Shown here: positions 26,665-36,604 of the stretch, piece after piece
Layout of the letters: each line of letters opens with the position of its first letter
Position numbering within the stretch: the first letter of the stretch is position 1
NCBI RefSeq assembly: GCF_014696435.1
Contig: NZ_JACJQG010000006.1
Coordinates: 62,001-126,000 of the forward strand
Length of the DNA: 64,000 bases
From: Calothrix anomala FACHB-343
Lineage (GTDB): Bacteria > Cyanobacteriota > Cyanobacteriia > Cyanobacteriales > Nostocaceae
Direction: 5' to 3'
Notes under the pieces: model-generated
Database searches by the model: none
Told to the model about the DNA's origin: nothing
What the model saw: only the letters and a program-made list of their open reading frames with translations
Translations under genes and position numbers: made by a program

Positions 26665-27246
26665 ATGAGAGACTTATTTTATATGATACAAAATTGGTCG
26701 CAAGAAACTTATATTAAAGCTTATAAATTTGCTGCACAAGCACACCAAGGGCAGAAAATTCCTGGTTCTGAAATACCTTACATCATGCATTTAAGTTTTG
26801 TAAGCATGGAAGTAATTGCTGCCCTAAATGAAAATAAAGAATATGATGGCAATTTAGCAATTCAATGTGCAATTTTGCATGACACCATTGAAGATACAAA
26901 TATAACTTATGAGCAAATCAAGACAGAATTTGGTGCAGCAGTTGCTAACGGTGTCCTTGCCTTAACTAAAGATAAGAGTCTAGACAAACACTTACAAATG
27001 GCGGATAGTTTGCAAAGAATTCAACAACAACCACAAGAAATTTGGATGGTGAAATTGGCAGATAGAATTAGTAATCTCCAACCACCACCTTATTATTGGA
27101 CTAGAGAAAAGATTACCAAATATCGAGAAGAAGCGATTCAAATTCACGACGCTTTAAAAGATGCAAGTAATTTTTTAGCTTCACGCCTAGCCAATAAAAT
27201 CGAAAATTATCAATCCTTTACTACCCACCCCACAAATGACAAATGA
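26665..27246 (+). CDS. HD-domain protein, small alarmone hydrolase-like (Mesh1/SpoT hydrolase type)
   Basis: 193 aa (alternative start ATG 26683). The order of motifs matches RelA/SpoT-type hydrolase domains: AAQAHQGQ, PYIMHLSFV, ILHDTIEDT (HD at 72-73, ED at 76-77) and VKLADRISNL. There is no synthetase or TGS domain, so it would be a stand-alone (p)ppGpp or NADPH hydrolase of the Mesh1 kind. Translationally coupled to the upstream zinc-ribbon gene. HD hydrolases of this subtype use manganese. Substrate is inferred from the family, not shown. Confidence 0.75.
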   Translation: MRDLFYMIQNWSQETYIKAYKFAAQAHQGQKIPGSEIPYIMHLSFVSMEVIAALNENKEYDGNLAIQCAILHDTIEDTNITYEQIKTEFGAAVANGVLALTKDKSLDKHLQMADSLQRIQQQPQEIWMVKLADRISNLQPPPYYWTREKITKYREEAIQIHDALKDASNFLASRLANKIENYQSFTTHPTNDK

Positions 27247-27262
27247 CAAATGACCAATGACA
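27230..27262. repeat. Heptameric short tandem repeat
   Basis: AATGACA units covering the end of the HD-domain gene and the gap to the next gene. Confidence 0.6.
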
Positions 27263-27264
27263 AA

Positions 27265-27462
27265 TTACGAATTATCAACTATTTGCCCGACATCATAAGT
27301 TTTACCTTCTACCGTGACGCGATCGCCTGATACTAATTTTCTCCCTCGTCGCGTTTCCAAGACACCATTAACTTTGACAGCACCATCAAGAATCAGCCAT
27401 TTTGCTTGTCCTCCAGTTGGCGCTATTCCTACTAATTTTAAAAACTGATCGAGTTTAATCAT
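27265..27462 (-). CDS. S4-domain RNA-binding protein (YbcJ/YaaA type)
   Basis: 65 aa, essentially one S4 domain: LDQFLKLVGIAPTGGQAKWLILDGAVKVNGVLETRRGRKLVSGDRV. Such small proteins bind structured RNA, often ribosomal. Convergent with the HD-domain gene. The family is clear, the precise RNA target is not. Confidence 0.85.
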   Translation of the reverse strand: MIKLDQFLKLVGIAPTGGQAKWLILDGAVKVNGVLETRRGRKLVSGDRVTVEGKTYDVGQIVDNS

Positions 27463-27675
27463 CTGCTATTTACTTCAGCTAATTTAGCCCATGTAATGAA
27501 AAATTTACTTTTAAATTACTCAGGTTTCAGATACTAGTATCATACATCCTTCTTATAGAAACATGCTGTACGAAATTACTTTTAACTCCGCTCATCCTAT
27601 TGACTCTTAAAAAAGACTACGTAAAATAATACGTATAGGCATCTGAGAGCATCTCAAATTATGCTAAAGGGAGCT

Positions 27676-28158
27676 ATGGACAGTATTTATTCAGATGAAC
27701 TGATTACAGCAACTGAGTTAAATCGCCAACCAGGACGTGTTTTGGATAAAGCATTACAGCATCCAGTGACAATTACTCGTAACGATCAGTCTTTTGCTTT
27801 ACTACGGCGTGAAAATGTAGCCGCCTTTGTGAAAGCGGCTCAACGTAGTAAGGAAATTGTTGAGCTTTTAAGTACGGCTTTCCGTTTATTACTCAAGCAA
27901 AAAATTGTCCCTGAACATCCTTATAGTTGGCTTTTAGTATTTGATGCAGATGAATTAAATGAATTGATTGATGAAGTAACACAAGCTTATCGTTTAGTCG
28001 ATTTAGATGAACAAGCTTGGAATGAGTTAGAGTCACTGATTCACGAATGGCATGAGAGTGCTTTAGCAATATCTAATCCAGAATTAAGAGCAGCTTTTAC
28101 GGAAAATTCAGATGAAGAAATAGCATTATCTCCAACTGAAATTAACAAAATTGCTTGA
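27676..28158 (+). CDS. Phd/YefM-like antitoxin with long C-terminal extension
   Basis: About 160 aa from ATG 27676 (frame open to 27661; AAAGGGAGC precedes). The N-terminal 50 residues fit the Phd/YefM DNA-binding fold: ELITATELNRQPGRVLDKALQHPVTITRNDQSFALLRRENVAAF. The remaining about 110 residues are helical and acidic, much longer than classical antitoxins (about 80-90 aa in total), and may wrap the toxin. Followed after 10 bp by a RelE-like gene, as expected for a type II pair. Phd proteins repress their own promoter. Confidence 0.7.
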   Translation: MDSIYSDELITATELNRQPGRVLDKALQHPVTITRNDQSFALLRRENVAAFVKAAQRSKEIVELLSTAFRLLLKQKIVPEHPYSWLLVFDADELNELIDEVTQAYRLVDLDEQAWNELESLIHEWHESALAISNPELRAAFTENSDEEIALSPTEINKIA

Positions 28159-28168
28159 GTTTTTTTAT

Positions 28169-28597
28169 ATGTCAGAGCATCTTCCCGACGAAAGTATAGA
28201 AAATATAGAGCCGCCAGAGGTAAAGTTGACGGTTCCTCAATTATCTGATGCAACTTCTGCGATATCTGAGACATTAGAAAAGCTAGAGATACCTGAGGCT
28301 CCAGAAATTGAAAAAACTTGGTTAGTAGTAGCTAAAAATCGTCGAATTCTACGAGATTGGGAAGCATTGATGCAACGACATCCTGAAAATACTCACCGTT
28401 GTTATCGCGATTTATGTACAGCACCGACAACTAGACAACCAGGGCGCGTTTTCCCCTTAAAAGGAAAAAAGTATCAAGGTGTGTGGGAATATGAAGTAAC
28501 AAAGGGAGATAGAGTATTTGATGTTCCTGATGAAGAGCAGATGAAAGTAGTTGTGTTTTACGCTGGTAAACACATTCAACCTGCACCAACACCCTAA
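28169..28597 (+). CDS. RelE/ParE-like toxin candidate with acidic N-terminal extension
   Basis: About 142 aa from ATG 28169 (TTG 28151 would overlap the antitoxin). The first about 55 residues are acidic and low complexity (DESIENIEPPEVKLTVP, ISETLEKLEIPEAPEIE). The rest reads as a RelE-type fold: VVAKNRRILRDWEALMQRHPE, KGKKYQGVWEYEVTKGDRVFDVPDEEQMKVVVFYAGKH. RelE toxins cleave mRNA at the ribosome; the family assignment is from pattern and pairing with the Phd gene. Confidence 0.6.
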   Translation: MSEHLPDESIENIEPPEVKLTVPQLSDATSAISETLEKLEIPEAPEIEKTWLVVAKNRRILRDWEALMQRHPENTHRCYRDLCTAPTTRQPGRVFPLKGKKYQGVWEYEVTKGDRVFDVPDEEQMKVVVFYAGKHIQPAPTP

Positions 28598-28675
28598 ATT
28601 TTTCCAAACTCGCCAAAGCCTGCAAAATGTTTTCATTAGGCTTACAGCTAGTTTTGCAATCTGCTGCGAGCTAAC

Positions 28676-30424
28676 TTATCTTTGTTCGCTTTGGCGATGA
28701 TTAGCAGCTTGTAATAACAACGATTCGGCAAAAGCGATCGCATCTGTGGCTGATTTCCCGCCAGCTAATTGCGCTAATTCCTCCCGGCGAGTGGTTAAAT
28801 TATCCAAGGCTGTCACCCGCACCACAGTACGCTGTTCGCTGCTACCGTTGTTAGTTTTATTACCTTTACCTTGATTGATAATTTGCTTATCAACGCGAAA
28901 ATGCCTATCTGCCATTGCTGCTACTAAGGGTTGGTGAGTAACACACAATACCTGAGAACGCTGGCTGAGTTGGTGTAATTTTTCTGCGATCGCTTGTGCT
29001 ACCCTCCCAGAAACACCTACATCAATTTCATCAAATACCATTGTCCCCGCAGCATCGGCTTGGGATACACAAGCTTTCAACGCCAGTAAAAAGCGGCTCA
29101 TTTCCCCACCAGAAGCAATTTCGCTTAAAGGTTGGAGAGGTTCCCCAGGGTTAGGACTAAACATAAAGGTAATTTTGTCTGCACCGGTGGCGGTTGGGGT
29201 AGTCGGGACAATATCTACTTTAAATTGCACCTTTTCCATCGCTAGGGGTTTGAGTTCCGCGATTAACCGCGATTCTAAACTGTTAGCGGCTGTGCGGCGC
29301 AATTGGGTTAATTTATGGCAAGCTTGGGTGAGTTTGGCTAAAGTTGCTTGTTCTTGCTGTTCTAAACTTTCTATAGATTGTTCGCTATCGTTCAGTTCAG
29401 CTAATTCGCCTTGAATTTTTTGATAATAGGCGATCGCTTCTTGTAACGTCGGCCCGTATTTCCGGCAAATCTGTTTTAATTCCCTGATTCTTTCTTCTAC
29501 TTCCTCTAACCTTTGAGGATCTGCTTCTAAATCTTCGCCATAAGCATTAATTTGTCTGGCGACTTCCATTAACGTAGCTTGCGCATCCCGTACCAAATCT
29601 AACAGGGGTTGCAGTTGGGTATCGTATTCCACCATATCAATTAAGGTGGCTTCGCTATCTCCCAATAAATCGGCGGCGGCTGGGGCTTCGCTGTCGTTTT
29701 GATACAAAGCCTGATAGACTTTGTAGCTCATCTGTTGTAAATCAACAACGTGATTTAGCCGTTCTCGTTCTTGTAATAGCTGTTCTAATTCGTTGGGATC
29801 GTTGAGGTTAACTGCTCCCAACTCCTGCACTTGATAGGTAAGTAAATCTAACTGTTGTAAACGTTCTCGTTCTGATGTCCGGCGTTTTTCTAATGCCAGA
29901 TGTGCTTGTTGATACGCAGTATACACAACAGCGATCGCCTGACGCTGCTGCATTAAAGCATCACCACCATGTAAATCTAACCAATCCCGGACTTGAGAAG
30001 CTTGTCCGACTTGCACAGTTTGTCCTTGGGCGGTAATTTCAACTAAGCGATCGCGCAATCCCACCATCATCTGACGATTTACCAACACCCCATTGACTCG
30101 CGATCGACTGCGGACATTACTAGTAGTTGCAGAAATTTCCCGACTAATTACTACAGAGTTTTCGTCTATCGAATCAATTTCTTGTTCGCTTAACCAACTA
30201 GCTAAAGTCCCATTAGATTTAAAGGTAGCTTCCACCATCGCCCGACTGGTTCCAGTGCGAATTACCCTACTAGATACCTTACCGCCCAGGGCGGCATCAA
30301 TCGCATCCAAGATAATCGATTTTCCCGCACCGGTTTCACCTGTTAAGACATTCAGTCCAGTACCAAATTCTAATTCTAATTGGTCAATTAAGGCAAAATT
30401 TTCAATTCGCAGGCAAAGCAACAT
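28676..30424 (-). CDS. recN: DNA repair protein RecN
   Basis: About 582 aa from ATG 30424 (MLLCLRIENFALIDQLELEFG is the family start; the frame runs on to 30466). SMC-like ATPase that organises broken DNA ends in recombinational repair. Walker A LTGETGAGKSIILDAIDAAL near the N-terminus, a long coiled-coil middle, the ABC signature ASGGEMSRFLLALK, and Walker B TMVFDEIDVGVSGRVAQ near the C-terminus. Normal length. Convergent with the RelE-like gene; mtnP is divergent upstream. Confidence 0.95.
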   Translation of the reverse strand: MLLCLRIENFALIDQLELEFGTGLNVLTGETGAGKSIILDAIDAALGGKVSSRVIRTGTSRAMVEATFKSNGTLASWLSEQEIDSIDENSVVISREISATTSNVRSRSRVNGVLVNRQMMVGLRDRLVEITAQGQTVQVGQASQVRDWLDLHGGDALMQQRQAIAVVYTAYQQAHLALEKRRTSERERLQQLDLLTYQVQELGAVNLNDPNELEQLLQERERLNHVVDLQQMSYKVYQALYQNDSEAPAAADLLGDSEATLIDMVEYDTQLQPLLDLVRDAQATLMEVARQINAYGEDLEADPQRLEEVEERIRELKQICRKYGPTLQEAIAYYQKIQGELAELNDSEQSIESLEQQEQATLAKLTQACHKLTQLRRTAANSLESRLIAELKPLAMEKVQFKVDIVPTTPTATGADKITFMFSPNPGEPLQPLSEIASGGEMSRFLLALKACVSQADAAGTMVFDEIDVGVSGRVAQAIAEKLHQLSQRSQVLCVTHQPLVAAMADRHFRVDKQIINQGKGNKTNNGSSEQRTVVRVTALDNLTTRREELAQLAGGKSATDAIAFAESLLLQAANHRQSEQR

Positions 30425-30668
30425 CAAGCCACATTCTCCATCTAGGCAGATGCCGAATACTTCCAATTTTCAGGACTTTAGGCATGAGCATTTAGCAACC
30501 AGCTTAAGCCACTACACAAGAGGTAGCAGCCCCATTTTACTCTAATAAACTGTCTAAGATTTGACAACCGCTCTGTACAATTTCCCCATATTTTTTTAGT
30601 TGGAACTCCCTGAACTCTCTGGAGATTCCGGTAAAATAACTTGGCACCCTTGGAAGGAGTGAGGAATT

Positions 30669-31541
30669 ATGGCAGAAGTGAAAATTGGCATTATAGGTGG
30701 AAGTGGTTTATACAAGATGGATGCACTCAAAGATATTGAGGAAGTGCATATAGATACGCCTTTTGGCTCGCCTTCTGATGCTTTAATCCTGGGTACATTA
30801 AATGATACTAGAGTAGCATTTCTAGCTCGTCACGGTCGCAATCATACTTTGTTACCTTCAGAATTGCCATTTCGCGCCAATATCTATGCAATGAAGAAAT
30901 TGGGTGTAGAGTATTTAATTTCTGCTAGCGCGGTGGGTTCGTTGAAAGCCGAAGCCAAACCCTTAGATATGGTGGTACCAGATCAATTTATTGATAGAAC
31001 CAAAAATCGCGTATCAACGTTTTTTGGTGAAGGAATTGTCGCTCATATTGCTTTTGGCGATCCAATTTGTCAAAATTTGGCTGGTGTAGTTGCAGATGCG
31101 ATCGCATCTTTAAATTTACCAGAAGTTACCCTGCATCGCGGTGGTACTTATGTATGCATGGAAGGGCCTGCATTTTCTACGAAAGCAGAGTCAAATCTTT
31201 ATCGCAGTTGGGGTGCAACAATCATCGGTATGACAAATTTACCAGAAGCCAAGTTAGCTAGGGAAGCAGAAATTGCCTATGCAACTTTAGCATTAGTAAC
31301 CGATTATGATTGTTGGCATCCAGATCATGATAGCGTCACAGTAGAAATGGTTATTGGTAATTTACAGCGTAATGCGGTGAATGCTCAAAAAGTCATTCAA
31401 GAAACTGTGCGCCGTTTGAGCGAAAATCCCCCTGCTAGCGATGCACATTCAGCTTTAAAATATGCAATTCTCACACAGTTGGATAAAGCACCCGCAGCGA
31501 CGAAGGAAAAGTTGAGTTTATTACTACAAAAATATTTGTAG
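30669..31541 (+). CDS. mtnP: S-methyl-5'-thioadenosine phosphorylase
   Basis: 290 aa with a strong GGAAGGAG site. Cleaves methylthioadenosine to adenine and methylthioribose-1-phosphate in the methionine salvage pathway. Typical motifs: [54 protein letters not shown], and [18 protein letters not shown]. Directly followed by a MITE-like element. Confidence 0.95.
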   Translation: MAEVKIGIIGGSGLYKMDALKDIEEVHIDTPFGSPSDALILGTLNDTRVAFLARHGRNHTLLPSELPFRANIYAMKKLGVEYLISASAVGSLKAEAKPLDMVVPDQFIDRTKNRVSTFFGEGIVAHIAFGDPICQNLAGVVADAIASLNLPEVTLHRGGTYVCMEGPAFSTKAESNLYRSWGATIIGMTNLPEAKLAREAEIAYATLALVTDYDCWHPDHDSVTVEMVIGNLQRNAVNAQKVIQETVRRLSENPPASDAHSALKYAILTQLDKAPAATKEKLSLLLQKYL

Positions 31542-31547
31542 ATAGAT

Positions 31548-31677
31548 ATATATAGCGATCCTAAATCATTTGTGAAATTTACCTATTCTCAGTTTTCTCT
31601 CTTATCCTTGGCGTACTTGGCGTCTTGGCGGTTCATTAAAAAAATATTTTCACATCTCAAATAGGATGGCTATATAT
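31548..31677. mobile_element. MITE-like element, copy B (without the 21-bp insertion)
   Basis: 17-bp inverted ends with two mismatches, ATATATAGCGATCCTAA (31548) and ATAGGATGGCTATATAT (ending 31677). It matches 9031-9177 along its length, but lacks the 21-bp insertion. It starts seven bases after the mtnP stop. Confidence 0.75.
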
Positions 31678-31742
31678 GAGATTTTAATCAGGCGTTTTCA
31701 TAAATTAAAATTTTTGCTATCTTTGCCTGATTATTCATCTCA

Positions 31743-32360
31743 TCAATCCCAATCAGTAGTATCTCGAAACGAATACCACTTACCAGACAAGTGAAAAGTC
31801 TGGTAATTTCTTGTGCCAAAAGGACTTCCTTTTGAATTGGGTTGATAAACAAAACCATAGGAAATAATGTCAAATATCCAACGGCTGGAATAGACGCGAA
31901 AGTACACGCCACCTCGGGAATCGGCTGCATATTCATCAACATGATACAAACCAAGATGTCGATTCAATTTCATGTCGCCAACGCCAGAAACTGGAGCCTG
32001 CACAAGCATTTGCTCAAATGCTGGTTGTGATAATTTAAAAGCTAAACGACAGGTAATATTAAATTCAATGAGAATATAAGAAACAAGCAATATTGCCACT
32101 ATCATTCCTAAACCTTGCCAGGGAATTCTCACATTGGGAAATTTGTTGATGAGTTGCTTTAAATTGCCGTTTGGTGCTAGAAGTATTAAGATTAACAATA
32201 ATATAATCCCCAAAGTTATAACTATTGGTATTGCAAAGAAAAATAGCAAAAAGGGGACAAAAGATAAATCATCTAGCGCACCTGGATAAATACTAGTAGC
32301 AAGAACTAATCCACAAACAGCTATAGTTGTAAAATAGACAATATTGCCCAATAATTTCAT
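31743..32360 (-). CDS. Membrane protein of unknown function
   Basis: 205 aa with three hydrophobic segments in the first half (about residues 5-27, 35-62, 80-103) and a soluble C-terminal half rich in Tyr and Arg (ADSRGGVYFRVYSSRWIFD). I do not recognise the family; it looks like a conserved cyanobacterial hypothetical. 60 bp from the next minus-strand gene, without an obvious operon link. Confidence 0.5.
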   Translation of the reverse strand: MKLLGNIVYFTTIAVCGLVLATSIYPGALDDLSFVPFLLFFFAIPIVITLGIILLLILILLAPNGNLKQLINKFPNVRIPWQGLGMIVAILLVSYILIEFNITCRLAFKLSQPAFEQMLVQAPVSGVGDMKLNRHLGLYHVDEYAADSRGGVYFRVYSSRWIFDIISYGFVYQPNSKGSPFGTRNYQTFHLSGKWYSFRDTTDWD

Positions 32361-32420
32361 TTATTTGTCGCAACTCATAATCTACAGTAGTCTACACAAC
32401 TAAGTGGCGGTATTCCTTGT

Positions 32421-34529
32421 TCATGCGACTTGAAAATTAAAGCTGAGAGTAGCCCAATGATTAACATCTAACACGTAGGAATCAGCTGCTGTACCGTTGA
32501 TTTCAGTTTTGACGGGACTAGCGTTATGTAAATCCTGTAAGATGGCTTTGGCTACTTCTAAGGGGTTTAATAAGGGGCCGATTGGTTGTTGATCTGTGGT
32601 GCTATTTTTAGCAGTTTCTAAGGTAGTCAGGGTTTCGCTGAAGGGATGGGTGCTAAAAATGAGTTGGTGTTCAGCTTCATAAGCTGGGCCAGGAATCACC
32701 CAACCAGAATTAGTAGCGCTTTGTGGAAGTATAATTGTTTCGCCGGGAGCGATGACTATTTGTTTAACTAGGGGTTTTGTAGTTACATTGTTGGCTTCTG
32801 GGGGAGTTTGCCAAGGATAAAAGGCGATCGCATTTCGGTTATTTTTCAATCCCACAAGTATAAAATACAATGGGCGATCGCCTAAATTTTGCAGGCGATA
32901 CTGCATTTTACTCCCAATTGGCACAATCGCCGTGCTAATTGTTTTGTTTGTTGCCGTTTCCCCAGCAAAGCTACGCATAGTTTCTCGTTGCATCACTAGG
33001 CGCGGTGATAAGCTGTTAATAATCTCTAGGCTGGCTTTGATTGCCAAGCGAGAAGAACCTTCATTTTCCGTAAGTCGCCATAACTTAGCGGCTAACAAAG
33101 TCGGTAATTTTGGCGCTAATCTTTGAACTGCAACTTTTACCGCTTCCCCCATGTCCCCAGGATTGTTGAAAATTGCCTCACCACCTAGAGAAAATAAACT
33201 GTAGCGCGTGGGAATAGGTAAGAGTTTACTAAACAAATAATCAGCCGATTGTTCTCCCCCTACCACCGTGGAAACATGGGAAATTGTGGCAAAGGCGCTA
33301 GTTGCGTCTACTCGTTCAATTCTTTCTAATGCTGTATCTAGGGCAACGATTAAATTAATGTTGCGGGGGAAAATTCTCACTGCTTCTTGGACTAGTTGCC
33401 CAATTTTCACCTCAGTATTATTATTGATAGTGGAAAATTGTGCTTTGGCTGTTAACCCAGTACGCGATCGCAATATTAGCTGTTCTCCACTCACCAAGCT
33501 AAACCGAGAGTTAACCCCGTAATGTTCCAATACTTGCGGTGGTATTCCCCCTAACCATAAACTCACGCTTTTACCGTCGTCTTCTTTGGCGATAATCGCT
33601 CCTTCGCCGCCAATAGGGCTATCAGGCAGCAAATTATCACCGATCACAGGATTTTTCTTGCTGGTAATTAACCCTGGCTGCTGCTTGCTTCCTAACTTAC
33701 CTATAGAACTTTCCACTTGTCCAAGACTAACTTGAATTGTCTTGCTGGGGGTGGCTTCCCATAAATATTGAGTTAAAGCGTAGGTAAATAACCCCGCACT
33801 AAAACCAGATAACAGCAATTCCCTAGCTGATTGCTGAGGATCTACCGTTGCTGTTAATAGCAGGGGTGGGGTAAGTTCCTCCTTACTCCCGCTATTTTTC
33901 GCCTTCAGTTGTTGGAGAAATTCTAATTCGGCTGTGGCTAACTTCCCATCCTCAACTTCGGGACGGGCGCGAATTCCCAACCCTGTCCCAATTGTGGGAG
34001 CATGGTAACTAGTATCTAATACGGCGGTGACACGATCTGTAGAAAGCGATCGCAATAATAATAATAGAGTTTCTTCTAATAAATAATTGACATTTTTGCT
34101 ATTCTCTGCATCTGCTGCTATCAAGGCATTTTGTACAGTGTCGGTTGCTGATTGAATGCGCGTTCCATAACCGCTAAAGTGAAAGACTACAACATCCCCA
34201 GCCTTAACTTGCTCGCCGAGATGTTCTAAAAAAGCGGCTTCGATAAATTCTCGGCTAGCTTGTTCTTCGGTCAACGTCAAAATATTAGCAGATGGGAAAC
34301 CAAAGCGGTGGATTAACAGTTCTTTTTGCAGTTCCACATCAGTTAAGCAACCGCTCAGTTTAGGATTTTGCGCGTATTGATTAATTCCTATTAATAGAGC
34401 AAATTTACGCAGACTGGGTTGTGCTAAAGCTTGGTGATAGCGATTTCCCCAAGAAAACCACTCGGCCTCAGTTATACCCAAAACTGCGAGTATTGAACCA
34501 ATTCGTTGTAAAAAACTCCGACGTTTCAT
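32421..34529 (-). CDS. Caspase-fold protein lacking both catalytic residues (pseudo-orthocaspase) with DUF4384-like C-part
   Basis: 702 aa. N-terminal twin-arginine signal (KRRSFLQRIG). The caspase-like (C14) domain spans about residues 40-270: FALLIGINQYAQNPKLSGCLTDV, VVVFHFSGYGTR, VTAVLDTSYHAP. In active orthocaspases the histidine sits in SGHG and the cysteine in DSC; here they are Tyr121 (SGYG) and Ser174 (DTS), the YS form known among cyanobacterial pseudo-orthocaspases. The C-terminal part (about 510-660) resembles DUF4384 (MQYRLQNLGDRPLYFILVGL, IVIAPGETIILP). Likely a non-proteolytic exported protein; role unknown. Not a frameshifted or otherwise broken gene. Confidence 0.8.
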   Translation of the reverse strand: MKRRSFLQRIGSILAVLGITEAEWFSWGNRYHQALAQPSLRKFALLIGINQYAQNPKLSGCLTDVELQKELLIHRFGFPSANILTLTEEQASREFIEAAFLEHLGEQVKAGDVVVFHFSGYGTRIQSATDTVQNALIAADAENSKNVNYLLEETLLLLLRSLSTDRVTAVLDTSYHAPTIGTGLGIRARPEVEDGKLATAELEFLQQLKAKNSGSKEELTPPLLLTATVDPQQSARELLLSGFSAGLFTYALTQYLWEATPSKTIQVSLGQVESSIGKLGSKQQPGLITSKKNPVIGDNLLPDSPIGGEGAIIAKEDDGKSVSLWLGGIPPQVLEHYGVNSRFSLVSGEQLILRSRTGLTAKAQFSTINNNTEVKIGQLVQEAVRIFPRNINLIVALDTALERIERVDATSAFATISHVSTVVGGEQSADYLFSKLLPIPTRYSLFSLGGEAIFNNPGDMGEAVKVAVQRLAPKLPTLLAAKLWRLTENEGSSRLAIKASLEIINSLSPRLVMQRETMRSFAGETATNKTISTAIVPIGSKMQYRLQNLGDRPLYFILVGLKNNRNAIAFYPWQTPPEANNVTTKPLVKQIVIAPGETIILPQSATNSGWVIPGPAYEAEHQLIFSTHPFSETLTTLETAKNSTTDQQPIGPLLNPLEVAKAILQDLHNASPVKTEINGTAADSYVLDVNHWATLSFNFQVA

Positions 34530-34625
34530 AAATTTGCTATCAGCCCTCAGCCCATCAGCATAACAGCTTAAAGGGCTGAAGCCTGTAGTGTAAAGTAAAG
34601 TGGGTACAATTTCGCTTTATTAGCC

Positions 34626-35804
34626 TTAAACTGGCACTTGTACCTTCATAGCCCTTGCTAATTCCGCCGCTACCTCTGGACGAGAAAATTCTGGAGGAGG
34701 TAATTCACCCCGACGCAGCATTTCTCTCACTTTGGTTCCTGACAGGTGAACTCTTTCTTCTGGCTTGCTGGGGCTAGTTTTAGTAGTCGCCATTTGTTTG
34801 GTGCGCGTACAGTAAAACGCATGTTCAAACTTCATGGGGACAATTCCCAATTCCTGCGGTTCAAACTCATCAAAGATATATTGCGCATCATAAGTGCCGT
34901 AATAGTCACCCACACCCGCATGATCGCGCCCGACAATAAAATGAGTACAACCGTAGTTTTTCCGCACTAAAGCATGGAAAATCGCTTCCCGTGGGCCAGC
35001 ATAACGCATAGCCGCCGGATTAATAGCTAAAATCACCCTATCTAAAGGATAGTAATGTTCCAGCAAAATCTCATAGCAACGCATCCGCACATCAGCTGCG
35101 ATGTCATCTTCTTTTGTCGCCCCGACTAATGGGTGCAAAAATAAACCATCAACAGTTTCTAAAGCGCACTTTTGAATATATTCATGGGCGCGGTGGATGG
35201 GGTTGCGAGTTTGAAACCCAACGATAGTTTTCCAGCCTTTATCTTTGAACATTTGCCGAGATGCGGCAGGATCGATTTGATAGGCGGGAAATTGCGGATG
35301 GGGATTGCGTTGTAATAGCCAGATATCACCTGCGAGATTAATCGGCCCTTGGTTATAGACTACCTGTACTCCAGGATGTTTAGCATCATCAGTGCGATAG
35401 ACATTAACAGCTTCGCGGGTTTTATCGTAGCGATATTTTTGTGTGAGGTGTAAAACGCCAATATATTCGCCGTTGGGATTATCCAGACGAACCAAGCCGC
35501 CTTCTTGGAGAGGGGAAGCGACTTCTTCAGTTACTGACAGTGTAATTGGGATTGACCACACAACACCGTTAGCTAGACGCATTTCGCTAACTACGCGATT
35601 GTAATCTTCCTGGTTCATAAAACCTGTGAGTGGACTAAACCCACCGATCGCAATCATTTCTAAATCGGAAACAGCGCGATCGTCAAGTTGCACTCTGGGT
35701 AAATACTCAGCCTTAGAGAGAAATTCTTCTCTTTGTTCTGGTGTGGCGATGCGATTAACTAACTGTCCACCGTGCGGCGCAATAGCATCTGGATGGTAAC
35801 TCAA
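34626..35804 (-). CDS. sat: Sulfate adenylyltransferase (ATP sulfurylase)
   Basis: 392 aa. Forms adenosine 5'-phosphosulfate from sulfate and ATP, the first step of sulfate assimilation. The nucleotide-binding motif is present as [17 protein letters not shown], with the second signature [41 protein letters not shown]. Length and motifs are those of the homodimeric bacterial/archaeal Sat type. Without a fused kinase domain. No sulfur genes are adjacent. Confidence 0.95.
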   Translation of the reverse strand: MSYHPDAIAPHGGQLVNRIATPEQREEFLSKAEYLPRVQLDDRAVSDLEMIAIGGFSPLTGFMNQEDYNRVVSEMRLANGVVWSIPITLSVTEEVASPLQEGGLVRLDNPNGEYIGVLHLTQKYRYDKTREAVNVYRTDDAKHPGVQVVYNQGPINLAGDIWLLQRNPHPQFPAYQIDPAASRQMFKDKGWKTIVGFQTRNPIHRAHEYIQKCALETVDGLFLHPLVGATKEDDIAADVRMRCYEILLEHYYPLDRVILAINPAAMRYAGPREAIFHALVRKNYGCTHFIVGRDHAGVGDYYGTYDAQYIFDEFEPQELGIVPMKFEHAFYCTRTKQMATTKTSPSKPEERVHLSGTKVREMLRRGELPPPEFSRPEVAAELARAMKVQVPV

Positions 35805-35949
35805 CGTAATCCCCTCTTCGAGTTAAGGTAATTGTTTCAAACTATGTACTAACTTATCAAAATGGTGACACTCAGAGAAAAAGAGTTTTGAGAATCTTGG
35901 ATAAAGAATTAAGTTACCCTGAAGCTAATGCACCTTACAGCCTAGAATT

Positions 35950-36603
35950 ATGACTGCGGTATCTCCTGTAGTTAAACCTGTTAGCTTGATGCGGCTAGCG
36001 CCTGGTAGCGTTGTGACTATTGATGATGTGACTTGGGAAGAATTTGAGTCCATCTTACAAGAACTAGGACAAAAGCGATCGCTCCGCGTTGCTTACAGCA
36101 ATTCTACTTTAGAAATTATGGTTCCTCTACCTGAACACGAAAAGCCAAAAGACTTAATTTCTGATATTGTCAAACTTTTACTTAAGAAGCTAGGAAAAAG
36201 ATATGAACCTTTTGGTTCAACTACATTTAAGCGGGAAAATTCAGCTGGAGTAGAACCAGATGCTTGCTTCTATATTGAGAATTACCAACCCATGATTGGT
36301 AAACGCAGACTAGAACCAAACGATCCGCCTCCTGATTTAGCGATTGAAACAGATGTCACCTCAAAAACAACTCTTGATGCTTACGAAGCGATCGCTGTTC
36401 CTCAATTATGGATTTACAATGGCAAAAAGCTCTCTATTTATCTGCTCACAGATGGGCGTTATATTCAATCTGATAATAGTCCCACCTTTCCGAATATACC
36501 TTTAACTCAGATGATTCCCGCTACAATAGAACGGGCTTGGCAAGTAGGAATTGTGCAGGCTTTAGAAGAGTTTGAGCAAGAAATAAACTCAAATTATTTT
36601 TGA
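35950..36603 (+). CDS. Uma2-family putative nuclease
   Basis: 217 aa. The core residues are VEPDACFYIENY, DLAIETDVTSKTTLDAYEAIAVPQLWIYNGKKLSIYLL, which fit the PD-(D/E)xK Uma2 pattern. Third Uma2 gene in the window. Its stop is one base before the next ATG, so it is co-transcribed with the following hypothetical gene. Substrate unknown. Confidence 0.85.
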   Translation: MTAVSPVVKPVSLMRLAPGSVVTIDDVTWEEFESILQELGQKRSLRVAYSNSTLEIMVPLPEHEKPKDLISDIVKLLLKKLGKRYEPFGSTTFKRENSAGVEPDACFYIENYQPMIGKRRLEPNDPPPDLAIETDVTSKTTLDAYEAIAVPQLWIYNGKKLSIYLLTDGRYIQSDNSPTFPNIPLTQMIPATIERAWQVGIVQALEEFEQEINSNYF

Positions 36604-36604
36604 T

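Noticed and set aside
30093-30545. Plus-strand 150-aa frame across the recN start
   Set aside because: Antisense to Walker A of recN; no family match or ribosome-binding site.
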